Counted from the stretch's first letter, positions 1 to 8,295 are shown. The stretch: 20,943 nt of DNA from Bacillota bacterium (GCA_023401495.1 JAEXDU010000020.1:1-20943); one strand, 5' to 3'. Notes: generated from the sequence alone by a model not told the origin. Translations and numbers: made by a program.

Positions 1-897
1 AACGATGATTCTCTTTCTGTGCGCGCGATTCACTGCGCGCTGGATCAGGGCCTGAACTGGATCGATACCGCGCCGGTCTACGGCTTTGGGCACAGTGAAG
101 AGGTGGTGGGCCGCGCACTGAAGGGCCGCAGAGAAAGTGCGGTCCTCTCGACCAAATGCGGCTTGCAGTGGCGCGACGCCAACGGCACCGACCGCTTTGA
201 ACGGGACGGCCATGAGGTGTACCGCAATCTTTCCGCGCGCTCCATCCGGCAGGACTTGGAGGATAGCCTGCGCCGCCTGCAGACGGATTACATCGATATT
301 TATTACACCCATTGGCAGGCCCCGGAAGGCGGCGCGCCAATTGCTGAAACGATGGCAGAGCTTCTGAAAATGAAGCAGGAGGGCAAAATCCGCGTGATTG
401 GTGCTTCCAACGTGACGACGGCACATCTGGATGAATACCTGAAATACGGCAAGGTGGATGTGATTCAGGAGAAATTCAGCCTGCTAGACCGCCGTGTGGA
501 GGCTTCGCTGCTGCCTTACTGCGAGGAGCATAAAATTACCCTCCAGGCGTATTCGCCGCTGGAGCAGGGCCTGCTGACCGGTAAAATCACAATGGATTAC
601 GAGATTCCGGCAGGCTCCGTGCACGAAAACAAATTCTGGTGGATGCCGGAGCATCGCCAGTTTGCGCTGCAAATGCTGAACGGCTGGTCCGATCTCACCG
701 AAAAATACGGCTGCACGCTGGGGAATCTTGTGATTGCCTGGATGGTGGCCCGCAGCAAATTCCTGAATGTGCTGGGCGGCGCGAGAAAGATTGAGCAAGT
801 GGAGGAAAACGCCAAGGCGGGCGAGCTTGTTCTGGAGCAGGCGGATTTTGAAAGAATGACACGCGAAGCCAACGCGGCGATTGCAAGCGCGAAATAA
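1..897 (+). CDS. Aldo/keto reductase, 5' end outside the window
   Basis: Cytosolic NAD(P)H-dependent oxidoreductase of the aldo/keto reductase superfamily, probably reducing aldehydes, ketones or sugars; the substrate cannot be told from sequence. The frame is open from base 1, so the first residues (dinucleotide-site strand and TIM-barrel start) lie upstream; the GTG at 19 is internal, not a start. Visible family marks are DTAPVYGFGHSEE (catalytic Asp and Tyr region), STKCG (catalytic Lys), YYTHWQ (catalytic His), GASN after the fifth strand, YSPLEQGLLTGK, and a C-terminal LGGARKIEQVEENAKA segment typical of cofactor phosphate binding. About 298 residues are present of a usual 310-330. It is followed 53 bp later by a strong terminator, so it ends its transcription unit. 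Confidence 0.93.
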   Translation, partial: NDDSLSVRAIHCALDQGLNWIDTAPVYGFGHSEEVVGRALKGRRESAVLSTKCGLQWRDANGTDRFERDGHEVYRNLSARSIRQDLEDSLRRLQTDYIDIYYTHWQAPEGGAPIAETMAELLKMKQEGKIRVIGASNVTTAHLDEYLKYGKVDVIQEKFSLLDRRVEASLLPYCEEHKITLQAYSPLEQGLLTGKITMDYEIPAGSVHENKFWWMPEHRQFALQMLNGWSDLTEKYGCTLGNLVIAWMVARSKFLNVLGGARKIEQVEENAKAGELVLEQADFERMTREANAAIASAK

Positions 898-950
898 ATA
901 CAGCAATTTCGTATCAACGGGAAAAAAGCTTTTTATATCAGCCAATTTAC

Positions 951-987
951 AAAACAGCCGCCGACTATTAAGTCGGCGGCTGTTTTT
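951..987 (+). terminator. Rho-independent terminator after the aldo/keto reductase
   Basis: A perfect stem of at least 13 bp (954-966 with 971-983), GC-rich, with loop ATTA and a run of five T. Flanking A/T bases extend the pairing, so it may also work weakly on the other strand. Confidence 0.9.
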
Positions 988-1132
988 CAATAAAAGGGCG
1001 GATATTTCTCATTGAGTTCGGTCACATTCTTCAGCTGAAACGCTTCCATACTGAAACAAATGAATGATTCAGAAGCGCTGGAATCGCCAAAAAAGGGGAC
1101 GCTTTTCAGGGAACGTTGTCTGTCCATGTCAA

Positions 1133-1161
1133 TTGAAATATTTAGTAAAAAATGATATAGT
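1133..1161 (+). promoter_or_regulatory. Sigma-A promoter of the lrgAB operon
   Basis: TTGAAA at 1133-1138, a 17-bp spacer, and TATAGT at 1156-1161. Expected transcription start is about 1167-1169, leaving a leader of roughly 55 nt before lrgA. It lies in an AT-rich stretch between the preceding terminator and the first gene, and no other candidate is as good. Confidence 0.8.
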
Positions 1162-1168
1162 AAATTAC

Positions 1169-1187
1169 TGGTATGACCATACTACCA
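1169..1187 (+). promoter_or_regulatory. Probable operator for the FadR/GntR regulator
   Basis: TGGTATGACCA at 1169-1179 is an exact TGGT-N3-ACCA inverted repeat, the operator form known for FadR-subfamily GntR regulators such as PdhR and LldR. An overlapping TGGTA-N9-TACCA repeat extends to 1187. It sits at the predicted transcription start, a position suited to repression. The operon's last gene encodes a FadR-type regulator, so autoregulation is the natural inference. Confidence 0.72.
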
Positions 1188-1221
1188 ATTTATTTTATCC
1201 GAAGAGGAGCGCAAATTTCCA

Positions 1222-1575
1222 ATGAAGTATTTAAAACAATTGATGATCATCTTAGTTACCTATTTTGCAGGACAAGTGCTGCAAACCCTGCTTCATCTGC
1301 CGGTTCCGGGCTCTGTTATCGGTTTGGTCCTGCTTTTTCTGGCGCTCCGCAAAGGAATTATCAAGGTAGAGATGATTGAGGATGTATGTGAATTTCTGCT
1401 GTCGAATATGTCTTTTTTCTTTATTCCGGCTGGAGTGGGGCTGATCACCTCATTTGCTGCGTTAAAAGGAAATTGGGTCGGCTTTATCACCATTTTGATC
1501 ACTTCAACAGCAGTGGTTTGGATCATAACAGCATCTGTCATTCAGTTATTCAGAAAAGGAAACTCCCATGAATGA
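1222..1575 (+). CDS. lrgA: CidA/LrgA family membrane protein
   Basis: Small integral membrane protein of 117 residues, the usual length for CidA/LrgA. It shows about four hydrophobic segments and the family signature LPVPGSVIGLVLLF (about residues 26-39), followed by FFFIPAGVGLI (about 66-76). The family was first described as holin-like. Later work links LrgAB to pyruvate uptake in Firmicutes, and the fused plant homologue PLGG1 carries glycolate and glycerate. GAGGAG at 1204-1209 serves as ribosome binding site, with a somewhat long spacing. The stop overlaps the lrgB start by 8 bp, so the two are translationally coupled and probably form one complex. Assignment to LrgA rather than CidA is by context only. 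Confidence 0.9.
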   Translation: MKYLKQLMIILVTYFAGQVLQTLLHLPVPGSVIGLVLLFLALRKGIIKVEMIEDVCEFLLSNMSFFFIPAGVGLITSFAALKGNWVGFITILITSTAVVWIITASVIQLFRKGNSHE

Positions 1576-2272
1576 AATTACCCATTCCCCGGTGTTCGGC
1601 GTGTTACTGTCGTTAATCGCTTATGAAATCGGGATTTATATCAATCGAAAAATAAAACTTTCCATCTTGAATCCTTTGCTGATTGCCATCGTGATCGTGA
1701 TCGTTTTACTGACGAAGCTGAATATCAACTATGAAAACTTTAATGCGGGCGGCCAATTCATCTCATTCTTTCTATATCCGGCGACGGTTGCTTTGGCCTT
1801 ACCCATGTATAAAAGATTTGCTTTATTTCAGGAAAATGCTTTGCCGATCCTCACAAGCGTTCTATGCAGCAATATCTGTGGAATGACTTTTGTCATCCTG
1901 GGTTCAAAATTTTTGGGGATATCGGATGTACTGATCAGGTCACTGATTCCAAAATCCATTACGACACCGATTGGGATCGCTGTTTCACAGCAGCTGCAAG
2001 GAATCCAGTCGGTCACCGTTGCAGCGATCATCCTTACCGGTATCATAGGTTCGATCTTAAGCCCGATCTTATATAAATTTTTCAAAATGGACGATAAAAT
2101 TGCGTTTGGGATTGCCATAGGGGCGTCTTCCCATGCGATCGGCACGGCAAAGGCAATGGAATTGGGAGAAATCGAGGGGGCTATGAGCAGTCTGACGATG
2201 GCGGTTTCGGGAATTACCACTGTGTTTTTGGCCCCTGTCATATGGAATGTTTTTGTTGGGTTCTTTCATTAA
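1568..2272 (+). CDS. lrgB: LrgB family membrane protein
   Basis: Polytopic membrane protein of 234 residues, normal for LrgB. Family motifs are PKSITTPIGIAVSQQL (about residues 128-143), a glycine-rich segment after it, and SHAIGTAKAMELGEIEGAMS (about 188-207). It is taken to be the transport-competent partner of LrgA. Candidate substrates from characterised relatives are pyruvate (B. subtilis PftAB) and glycolate/glycerate (plant PLGG1). AAAGGAAA inside the end of lrgA provides the ribosome binding site for the ATG at 1568. A phosphoglycolate-phosphatase-like gene starts 21 nt downstream, which points towards a small organic acid rather than cell lysis as the role here. Confidence 0.92.
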   Translation: MNEITHSPVFGVLLSLIAYEIGIYINRKIKLSILNPLLIAIVIVIVLLTKLNINYENFNAGGQFISFFLYPATVALALPMYKRFALFQENALPILTSVLCSNICGMTFVILGSKFLGISDVLIRSLIPKSITTPIGIAVSQQLQGIQSVTVAAIILTGIIGSILSPILYKFFKMDDKIAFGIAIGASSHAIGTAKAMELGEIEGAMSSLTMAVSGITTVFLAPVIWNVFVGFFH

Positions 2273-2293
2273 ACCATGCGGAGGAATTATAAT

Positions 2294-2950
2294 ATGAGTT
2301 ACTCTGGAATTATTTTTGATGTCGACGGCACTTTGCTGGACAGCATTCAGGATCTGGCCGATTCTATGAATTTTGTGTTGAGCAGGCATGGATTCCCTGT
2401 ACACGATATAGAAAAATACAAGCAGTTTGTCGGGAATGGAATGAGGGTCCTGGCAATATCCGCTTTGCCGGAAGAAGAACGCGATGAGGAAAAAGTAAAC
2501 CAGTATCTGGGCGAGCTTGAAAAGCAATATGAAAAAAGATGGAATCAGGCAACAAAACTTTATACGGGAATCGAAGAACTGCTCCGCCGTTTGGAAAAAT
2601 CGAAAATACGGATGTTTGTGCTTTCCAATAAGCCGCATCACTTTACCGAAGAGGTGATAGATGCGTTTTTCGGATTAAAGCGTTTTGAGCTGGTTTACGG
2701 CGCCAGAACAGGCATACCGAAAAAACCGGATCCATACTCTGCGCTCGAAATATCGAAGCTTTCCGGAATCCCTGTTTCCGATTTCCTGTATCTTGGTGAT
2801 TCGGGGGTCGATATGAAAACGGCTGATGCGGCCGGCATGTATGCGGTCGGCGCGGCATGGGGATTCCGGAAAGCGGACGAACTATGGAAGAATGGCGCTA
2901 AAACAGTGATTCAAAATCCTTTGGAGCTGATTGAAATCATGAATTTGTGA
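2294..2950 (+). CDS. HAD-family phosphatase, phosphoglycolate phosphatase-like
   Basis: Cytosolic HAD hydrolase of 218 residues with a helical C1 cap between motifs I and II. The four HAD motifs are present: FDVDGTLLDS (nucleophile Asp9, acid/base Asp11), VLSNKP (motif II Ser), KKPDP (motif III Lys) and YLGDSGVDMKTA (motif IV acids). Length, cap type and the SNKP..KPDP spacing resemble phosphoglycolate phosphatase (Gph/PGP), which turns 2-phosphoglycolate into glycolate. HAD substrate calls from sequence are only moderately safe. GGAGGA at 2280-2285 fixes the ATG at 2294; an upstream ATG at 2276 precedes that site and is unlikely to be used. It lies between lrgB and the regulator in one operon. 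Confidence 0.88.
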   Translation: MSYSGIIFDVDGTLLDSIQDLADSMNFVLSRHGFPVHDIEKYKQFVGNGMRVLAISALPEEERDEEKVNQYLGELEKQYEKRWNQATKLYTGIEELLRRLEKSKIRMFVLSNKPHHFTEEVIDAFFGLKRFELVYGARTGIPKKPDPYSALEISKLSGIPVSDFLYLGDSGVDMKTADAAGMYAVGAAWGFRKADELWKNGAKTVIQNPLELIEIMNL

Positions 2951-2988
2951 GCGAAATCCATAAAACTGATTTCCGGGAGGATTTTATA

Positions 2989-3705
2989 ATGTTTCGTGAA
3001 ATTAAACCGACAAAGGTTTTCGAACAGGTGATCGAGCAGATAAAAGAGATCATTCAAAACGGGGAACTGAGATGTGGCGATCAATTGCCTTCGGAAAGAG
3101 ATTTGTGTGAACAGCTCAATGTCAGCAGAACATCGATCAGAGAAGCTTTAAGGTCTTTGGAGATGCTGGGGATCATTGAGTGCAGACAAGGGGAAGGGAA
3201 TTTTATCAAAGAATCCTTTGAGGACAGTCTGCTGGAACCCATTTCAATCTCATTTATGCTGCATGGAAGCAAAACAAACGAGATTTTGGAATTGAGAAAA
3301 GTCATTGAACCGGAAACGGCCGCCTTGGCGGCAAAGAACATCAGCGACGCGGAGCTTCAGGAAATAAAGGAGCTGATGAGCTTACTCAACCATGAAGATG
3401 ATTCTGAAAAGAGTGCTGAGATCGATAAAAAAATACATTATAAAATTGTGCAGGCATCGGGAAATGATCTTATGACCAATGTGATGTATGCGGTTTCCAA
3501 TCTGATAGACAGGTACATTGAAGATGTGGTGACCAATCTGTTCCAGAGTCCGGAAAACAGAAATATCGTCAGGGAGCAGCACGAAGCGGTTGTCAGGGCA
3601 ATTGAAGCCCACGATGCTTTGAAGGCCGCTGCGGCAATGCGAGAGCATCTGGACTATACAAATGATTTTATCAGCAACTCGATGATCAAAAATCAAGACA
3701 ATTAA
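2989..3705 (+). CDS. FadR-subfamily GntR transcriptional regulator
   Basis: DNA-binding regulator of 238 residues. The N-terminal winged helix-turn-helix (about 8-75) contains GDQLPSERDLCEQLNVSRTS and REALRSLEMLGIIE, classic GntR signatures. The C-terminal all-helical FCD domain starts near ILELRKVIEPETAALAA and keeps an Asp in EIDKKIH plus three His (KKIH, EQHEAV, REHLDY), the usual metal-ligand set of FCD domains that sense small carboxylates. GGGAGG at 2975-2980 selects the ATG at 2989. As the last gene of the operon with a matching operator at the promoter, it probably represses its own operon until a ligand (perhaps pyruvate, lactate or glycolate) binds. The ligand is inferred from subfamily and neighbours only. 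Confidence 0.9.
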   Translation: MFREIKPTKVFEQVIEQIKEIIQNGELRCGDQLPSERDLCEQLNVSRTSIREALRSLEMLGIIECRQGEGNFIKESFEDSLLEPISISFMLHGSKTNEILELRKVIEPETAALAAKNISDAELQEIKELMSLLNHEDDSEKSAEIDKKIHYKIVQASGNDLMTNVMYAVSNLIDRYIEDVVTNLFQSPENRNIVREQHEAVVRAIEAHDALKAAAAMREHLDYTNDFISNSMIKNQDN

Positions 3706-3710
3706 AATGC

Positions 3711-3752
3711 AAAAAAGAGCCGTAGGATTCTGAAATCCTACGGCTCTTTTTT
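3711..3752. terminator. Bidirectional terminator between the lrgAB operon and the ATPase operon
   Basis: Perfect 13-bp stem (3717-3729 with 3734-3746), loop CTGA, six A on the left and six T on the right. The symmetrical A and T runs let it stop both the rightward fadR-type gene and the leftward ATPase operon, whose last stop codon is at 3805. Confidence 0.92.
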
Positions 3753-3804
3753 CTTACAGGGAAGACATTCTTATGGGAAATGACCCATCCGGAAAGTGTT
3801 TCGG

Positions 3805-4419
3805 TTAGCCGGCAGTTTTCTGCCGCTTGATTACCTTCAGGCGAGAGAATTCCTCTCTGTCCTTTTCTTCCAGTGCGTCGGTAATGAACTTCACGGTTTC
3901 CTCAAAACGCGGAATCATGATGTTCTTCAGCGCATTCGCGCGCTTCTGTGTCTTTTTCACATTGTCGGCCAGGCGGTAAACGCTGTTTTCCACCTCGGCC
4001 AGCTCCGCGGTAAGATACTTTACCTCCCGGAATTTCAGGTAGGCGTCATCCATCATGGCGTTTGTGTCCATCAGGCCGTAACTGAGCGTGGGAGGCGTGC
4101 GTTCCAGAGAAACCATGGGAATTTCAACGCCCATAACGCTGCGGTACGCCACATTCAGATTGTCGTCGTAGGGGACAGTCTCCGCGATTTTGTCGCAAAT
4201 ACCCAGCGTAACGTTGGCCATCTGCAAAGCCGCGTAGGCTGCGTCATACGTTCTGTCGATCTTATCCTGAATCTCGTTGGCCCGTTCGATCAAAGCCATC
4301 ATTTCGCGGATCAGAATGTTGCGCTTACGGTCCATCAGCTCAAAGCCGGTGCGGGCCAGACTAAGCGATTTCTTGGTGGCAAGAAGATTGCCCTTGGTTG
4401 GTACGATTTGAATCGCCAA
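3805..4419 (-). CDS. atpD: V/A-type ATPase subunit D (central stalk)
   Basis: Central rotor-shaft subunit D of the V1/A1 sector, 204 residues as expected. The N-terminus IQIVPTKGNLLATKKSL and the long N- and C-terminal helices, rich in heptad-like charged residues, match the coiled coil that turns inside the A3B3 hexamer. The start is TTG at 4419: AGGTGA lies six to seven bases upstream on the minus strand and no ATG is placed near it. It begins 16 nt after the atpB stop and is the last gene of the operon, followed by the bidirectional terminator. Confidence 0.95.
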   Translation of the reverse strand: MAIQIVPTKGNLLATKKSLSLARTGFELMDRKRNILIREMMALIERANEIQDKIDRTYDAAYAALQMANVTLGICDKIAETVPYDDNLNVAYRSVMGVEIPMVSLERTPPTLSYGLMDTNAMMDDAYLKFREVKYLTAELAEVENSVYRLADNVKKTQKRANALKNIMIPRFEETVKFITDALEEKDREEFSRLKVIKRQKTAG

Positions 4420-4435
4420 TGCCGCTCACCTCGCC

Positions 4436-5869
4436 TTAGTTATTGGTGGTTCCGTCTGCTTCTTCGTCCAGTTCATCCGAATCCTTCGCTGCGTTTTCCG
4501 GCTTGTAGAACTGGTTGAGAACCGCATCGTCCACACGATCCAGCTCAGAACGGGGCAGGGTAGACAGCAGTCTCCAGCCCAGATCCAGGCTCTGGTCGAT
4601 GGTTCTGTTTTCGTTGTGCCGCTGGGTCAGGAACTGCTGCTCAAACAGCTTGCCAAAGTGCAGATACTGTTTGTCCACAGGGGAGAGCTCTTCCTCGCCG
4701 ATAACAGAGGCCAGTGAACGGGCGTCCATTACCTTCGCGTAAGAGGCGAACAGCTGGTTCGAAAGCGCGGAGTGATCCGCGCGGGTAAAGCCTTCGCCGA
4801 TACCATCCTTCATCAAACGGGACAGTGAGGGAAGAACGCCGACGGGCGGGTAGATCCCCATGCTGTCGAGCGTGCGGTCCAGAACGATCTGGCCCTCGGT
4901 GATGTAGCCGGTCAGGTCGGGCACGGGGTGCGTTACGTCGTCGTTGGGCATGGTCAGAATCGGAATCTGCGTGACAGAACCGGTTTTTCCCTCTACCATG
5001 CCAGCGCGCTCGTACAGAGAGGCAAAGTCCGAATACAAGTATCCGGGGAAGCCCTTTCTGCCGGGGATTTCACCCTTAGAGGAGCTGAATTCGCGCAGCG
5101 CTTCCGCGTAAGAGGTCATGTCGGTCATGATGACCAGAATGTGCATGTTCAGCTCGAACGCCAGGTATTCCGCGGTCGTCAGCGCGCAGCGGGGAGTCAG
5201 AGTACGTTCAATGATCGGGTCATTCGCCAGATTGATGAACATGACAACCTTCTGCAGAACGCCGGACTCATCGAACGAGCGGCGGAAATATTCCGCAACG
5301 TCGTTCTTAACGCCCATGGCGGCAAACACGATCGCAAAGTTGTCGCCTTCCGCACCGGTGATCTTTGCCTGGCGGGCGATCTGCACGGCCAGCTCATTGT
5401 GAGACATACCGGAACCGGAGAAGATCGGCAGCTTTTGTCCACGGATCAGAGTCATCAGCGTATCGATGCTGGAAACGCCGGTGTTGATGTAGTTGACCGG
5501 GTATACGCGAGACACCGGGTTGATCGGGGTGCCGTTGATATTCATGCGCTTCTGCGGGAAGATGTTGCCCAAACCGTCGATCGGCCGGCCGGAGCCGTCG
5601 AACACACGGCCCAGAATCTCGGGGGAAAGGGGCATCTCCATGGGGCGGCCGCGCAGACGTGTACGGGTATTGCCCAAAGAAATGCCGCGGGTTCCGTCAA
5701 AAACCTGAATGACCACGCGCTTGCCGTCCATCTGAACGATTCGGCCCTGGCGCATGGTGCCGTTGTCCAGACGAATGTCAACAATTTCTTCAAAAGAGGC
5801 ATTTTCCACATCGTCCAGCACAATCAGCGACCCGTTTATTTCTTTGACGCCAATATAATCAAGAATCAT
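4436..5869 (-). CDS. atpB: V/A-type ATPase subunit B (non-catalytic)
   Basis: Regulatory nucleotide-binding subunit B, 477 residues, alternating with A in the V1/A1 head. An N-terminal beta-barrel is followed by a RecA-like core. The place of the P-loop is taken by IFSGSGMSHNELAVQIARQA, lacking the GKT lysine, which is the hallmark of B against A. The downstream stretches MTDMTSYAEALRE, PGRKGFPGYLYSDFASLYER and GSVTQIPILTMPNDDVTHPV are standard for the family. It starts at an ATG 31 nt after the atpA stop with an AGGCGG-like site. Its C-terminus is acidic and low in complexity (DSDELDEEADGTTNN). Confidence 0.97.
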   Translation of the reverse strand: MILDYIGVKEINGSLIVLDDVENASFEEIVDIRLDNGTMRQGRIVQMDGKRVVIQVFDGTRGISLGNTRTRLRGRPMEMPLSPEILGRVFDGSGRPIDGLGNIFPQKRMNINGTPINPVSRVYPVNYINTGVSSIDTLMTLIRGQKLPIFSGSGMSHNELAVQIARQAKITGAEGDNFAIVFAAMGVKNDVAEYFRRSFDESGVLQKVVMFINLANDPIIERTLTPRCALTTAEYLAFELNMHILVIMTDMTSYAEALREFSSSKGEIPGRKGFPGYLYSDFASLYERAGMVEGKTGSVTQIPILTMPNDDVTHPVPDLTGYITEGQIVLDRTLDSMGIYPPVGVLPSLSRLMKDGIGEGFTRADHSALSNQLFASYAKVMDARSLASVIGEEELSPVDKQYLHFGKLFEQQFLTQRHNENRTIDQSLDLGWRLLSTLPRSELDRVDDAVLNQFYKPENAAKDSDELDEEADGTTNN

Positions 5870-5900
5870 AAAAAAACCGCCTTCTTTCCGTGGGGCTCAA

Positions 5901-7664
5901 TCAGTTATTGATGATATCCGCCACGGTGTTATCAATTTCTGCAATATAGTCATCAAACAAGTCCAGCTTGTCGTTCGGTACATCGTACTTGATCTTCACC
6001 AGCTTGTCAAACAGACCGGCCTGCATAATGCTGGAAATGGGAACGGACGCTGCGATGAGCTGCCGCGCTTTCTGGTACAGGTGCAAAATGACCTTCATCA
6101 TCAGCTTCTGCTTCTCCAGCGGCACGAAGGTATCTTCGGCGTGGAACGCATTCTGCTGCAAAAAGCCAACGCGGATCAGACGTGCAATTTCGATGACGAG
6201 CTTCTGATCGTCGGGCAGAACGTCCGAACCGATCAGCTTTACAATTTCCATCAGCTTGTTTTCTTCCTGAAGAAGATTGTTGGTCTGTCTGCGGTACTCC
6301 AGGAATTCCTCGCCCACATTCTCTTTGAACCAATCCTGCAGGTCGGCGGAATATTCGCTGTAGCTGGTCATCCAGTTGATCGCCGGATAATGTCTTGCGT
6401 AGGCAAGGTTTTTGTCCAAAGCCCAGAAGCAGCGGGTAAAACGCTTGGTGTTTTGGGTAACAGGCTCAGAGAAGTCCGCGCCTGCCGGGGAAACCGCGCC
6501 GATGATCGTAATGGAGCCATCGGTGCCGTTCAGGTTTTTCGTATAGCTGGCACGCTCGTAGAATTCCGCCAGACGAGAGGGCAGATACGCCGGGAAGCCT
6601 TCTTCTGCGGGCATCTCTTCCAAACGGCCGGAAATTTCACGCAGAGCCTCCGCCCAGCGGGAGGTGGAGTCAGCCATCATGGCCACGTGGTAGCCCATGT
6701 CGCGATAATACTCAGCCAGGGTAATGCCGGTGTAGATGGACGCTTCACGAGCGGCCACAGGCATGTTCGAGGTGTTCGCGATCAGGGTGGTACGGTCGGT
6801 CATAGGCCGGCCGGATTTCGGGTCGATCAGCTCTGAGAATTCCTGCAGAACCTGGGCCATTTCATTGCCGCGCTCACCGCAGCCGACGTAGATGATAATA
6901 TCCGCGTCGCACCACTTGGCAAGCTGGTGCTGCGTCATGGTCTTGCCGCTTCCAAATCCGCCTGGGATAGCCGCGGTGCCGCCCTTGGCTACAGGGAACA
7001 GGGTGTCGATGACACGCTGACCGGTAACCAGCGGAATTCTGGGCTGCATGCGCTCCGTAACCGGGCGCGGTGTACGGATGGGCCATCTCTGGCAAAGGGT
7101 CAGTTCATGCTTGTTTCCCTTTGCGTCGGTGAGCTCAACAACGGTATCGTTTGCACGGTATTTTCCGTTTGCAGCCACCTTTGTCACGGTGCCGCTCAGC
7201 GAGGGCGGTACCAGGCATTTATGCCGTATGATTTTTGTCTCCGGGCATTCGGCGTAAATAGCGCCGCCTTTTAGCTCGTCACCCACCTGAACGGTGACGG
7301 TGACTTCCCAGAGCAGGTCAGGATCAAGCGCGGGCACGTTGCTGCCGCGGGAGATAAACACAGAACCGGAATCGTCTGCGATCTTCTTCAGCGGGCGCTC
7401 GATTCCGTCGAAAATATTATCCAGAATCCCTGGGCCTAACGTAACATTCATGGGGCTGCCGGTACCGAATACCGGCTCGCCCGGACGCAGTCCGGTGGTT
7501 TCTTCATAGACCTGAATGGTGGTCACTTTATCGGTAATGCCGATGATTTCACCCACCAGACGTTCCTTGCCGACGAATACCATTTCCATCATGGAAAAGC
7601 TGCGCGAATTTCTAACTGTTACGACCGGCCCGTTAATACCATAAATTACATCTTGGTTCTCCAT
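5901..7664 (-). CDS. atpA: V/A-type ATPase catalytic subunit A
   Basis: Catalytic subunit A of the V1/A1 head, 587 residues, the typical length including the extra bulge domain that separates V/A-type A from F-type beta. The Walker A motif is GGFGSGKTMTQHQLAKW (about residue 235); Walker B and arginine-contact regions follow in VAMMADSTSRWAEALREISG and EMPAEEGFPAYLPSRLAEFY. It hydrolyses or makes ATP, coupled to ion flow through I and K. The ATG at 7664 sits 10 nt after GGAG on the minus strand; a TTG at 7670, two codons earlier, is only 4 nt away and is the less likely start. Confidence 0.97.
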   Translation of the reverse strand: MENQDVIYGINGPVVTVRNSRSFSMMEMVFVGKERLVGEIIGITDKVTTIQVYEETTGLRPGEPVFGTGSPMNVTLGPGILDNIFDGIERPLKKIADDSGSVFISRGSNVPALDPDLLWEVTVTVQVGDELKGGAIYAECPETKIIRHKCLVPPSLSGTVTKVAANGKYRANDTVVELTDAKGNKHELTLCQRWPIRTPRPVTERMQPRIPLVTGQRVIDTLFPVAKGGTAAIPGGFGSGKTMTQHQLAKWCDADIIIYVGCGERGNEMAQVLQEFSELIDPKSGRPMTDRTTLIANTSNMPVAAREASIYTGITLAEYYRDMGYHVAMMADSTSRWAEALREISGRLEEMPAEEGFPAYLPSRLAEFYERASYTKNLNGTDGSITIIGAVSPAGADFSEPVTQNTKRFTRCFWALDKNLAYARHYPAINWMTSYSEYSADLQDWFKENVGEEFLEYRRQTNNLLQEENKLMEIVKLIGSDVLPDDQKLVIEIARLIRVGFLQQNAFHAEDTFVPLEKQKLMMKVILHLYQKARQLIAASVPISSIMQAGLFDKLVKIKYDVPNDKLDLFDDYIAEIDNTVADIINN

Positions 7665-7698
7665 CTTCAATCATCTCCGTTATCGTTGGTATTACGGC

Positions 7699-8295
7699 TC
7701 AGACCACAGACATTCCAGAGGTTTCTTCAAACCACTCCTGCTGTGATTCCAGCATCGTGTCCAGTGTTTCATCGGCCATGATGCCCTTTTCGGCATGAAA
7801 GGCGCGAACACCGCCGATCAGAATATCCTGATCCGCCTGGACAGTGCAGTCTTTTGCAAATGCCTGCCGGAGCAGATCCTCATATTGCAGATCATCCTTT
7901 TTCACGCAGAGAACCGTGCCGGATTCCGGGAACAGCTCGGAAAGGCCGCGGGTATACTTCTGCAGCAGGGAAGGATACTGAGCGGATTTGGTGTAATCGA
8001 TCAGGCGGTTCTTCGCCTTGTCAAACACCTCGTTCTCAATATTCTTTCTCTTCTCCAAAAGCTGCTTGCGGGCGTCCATTTCACGGTGCGCGATGTCACG
8101 CACGATTTCATCCCGCATGGCAGTCATTTCGCCCTGAATGAGCTGGTATGCCTCGTGCAGCACCTGGCGCTCCGCTTCTTCCAGCTGAGTTTGCTTGTAC
8201 TCGGCAATTTCCTGTTCAATTTTTTCCCGCTGTTCCTGCGCGTAATGGTTGATTGCAGTACTAAATTTACTTAATTTTTCATCATTAGAAGCCAT
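7699..8295 (-). CDS. atpE: V/A-type ATPase subunit E (peripheral stalk)
   Basis: Peripheral stalk subunit E, 198 residues. The N-terminal half is a long charged helix (about residues 10-100, rich in E, Q, K, R), which pairs with the H/G subunit as a coiled-coil stator. The C-terminal half is the globular domain that grips the top of A/B, with the family-like segments DILIGGVRAFHAEKGIMADE and TLDTMLESQQ. The ATG at 8295 is preceded by GGGGGG. It lies between F and A, whereas in Enterococcus hirae E precedes C and F. A short GC hairpin (8313-8324) lies in the gap between F and E. Confidence 0.9.
   Translation of the reverse strand: MASNDEKLSKFSTAINHYAQEQREKIEQEIAEYKQTQLEEAERQVLHEAYQLIQGEMTAMRDEIVRDIAHREMDARKQLLEKRKNIENEVFDKAKNRLIDYTKSAQYPSLLQKYTRGLSELFPESGTVLCVKKDDLQYEDLLRQAFAKDCTVQADQDILIGGVRAFHAEKGIMADETLDTMLESQQEWFEETSGMSVV

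Noticed and set aside
1031..1080. Hairpin CGCTTC...GAAGCG before the lrgAB promoter
   Set aside because: The stem is interrupted by a bulge and lies upstream of the promoter with no T run; no role can be supported.
3796..4518. Long plus-strand open frame opposite atpD
   Set aside because: It is an antisense shadow of a clear V/A-type ATPase gene; the same applies to long antisense frames over atpB, atpA, atpI, atpC, UPF0210 and the PHP gene.
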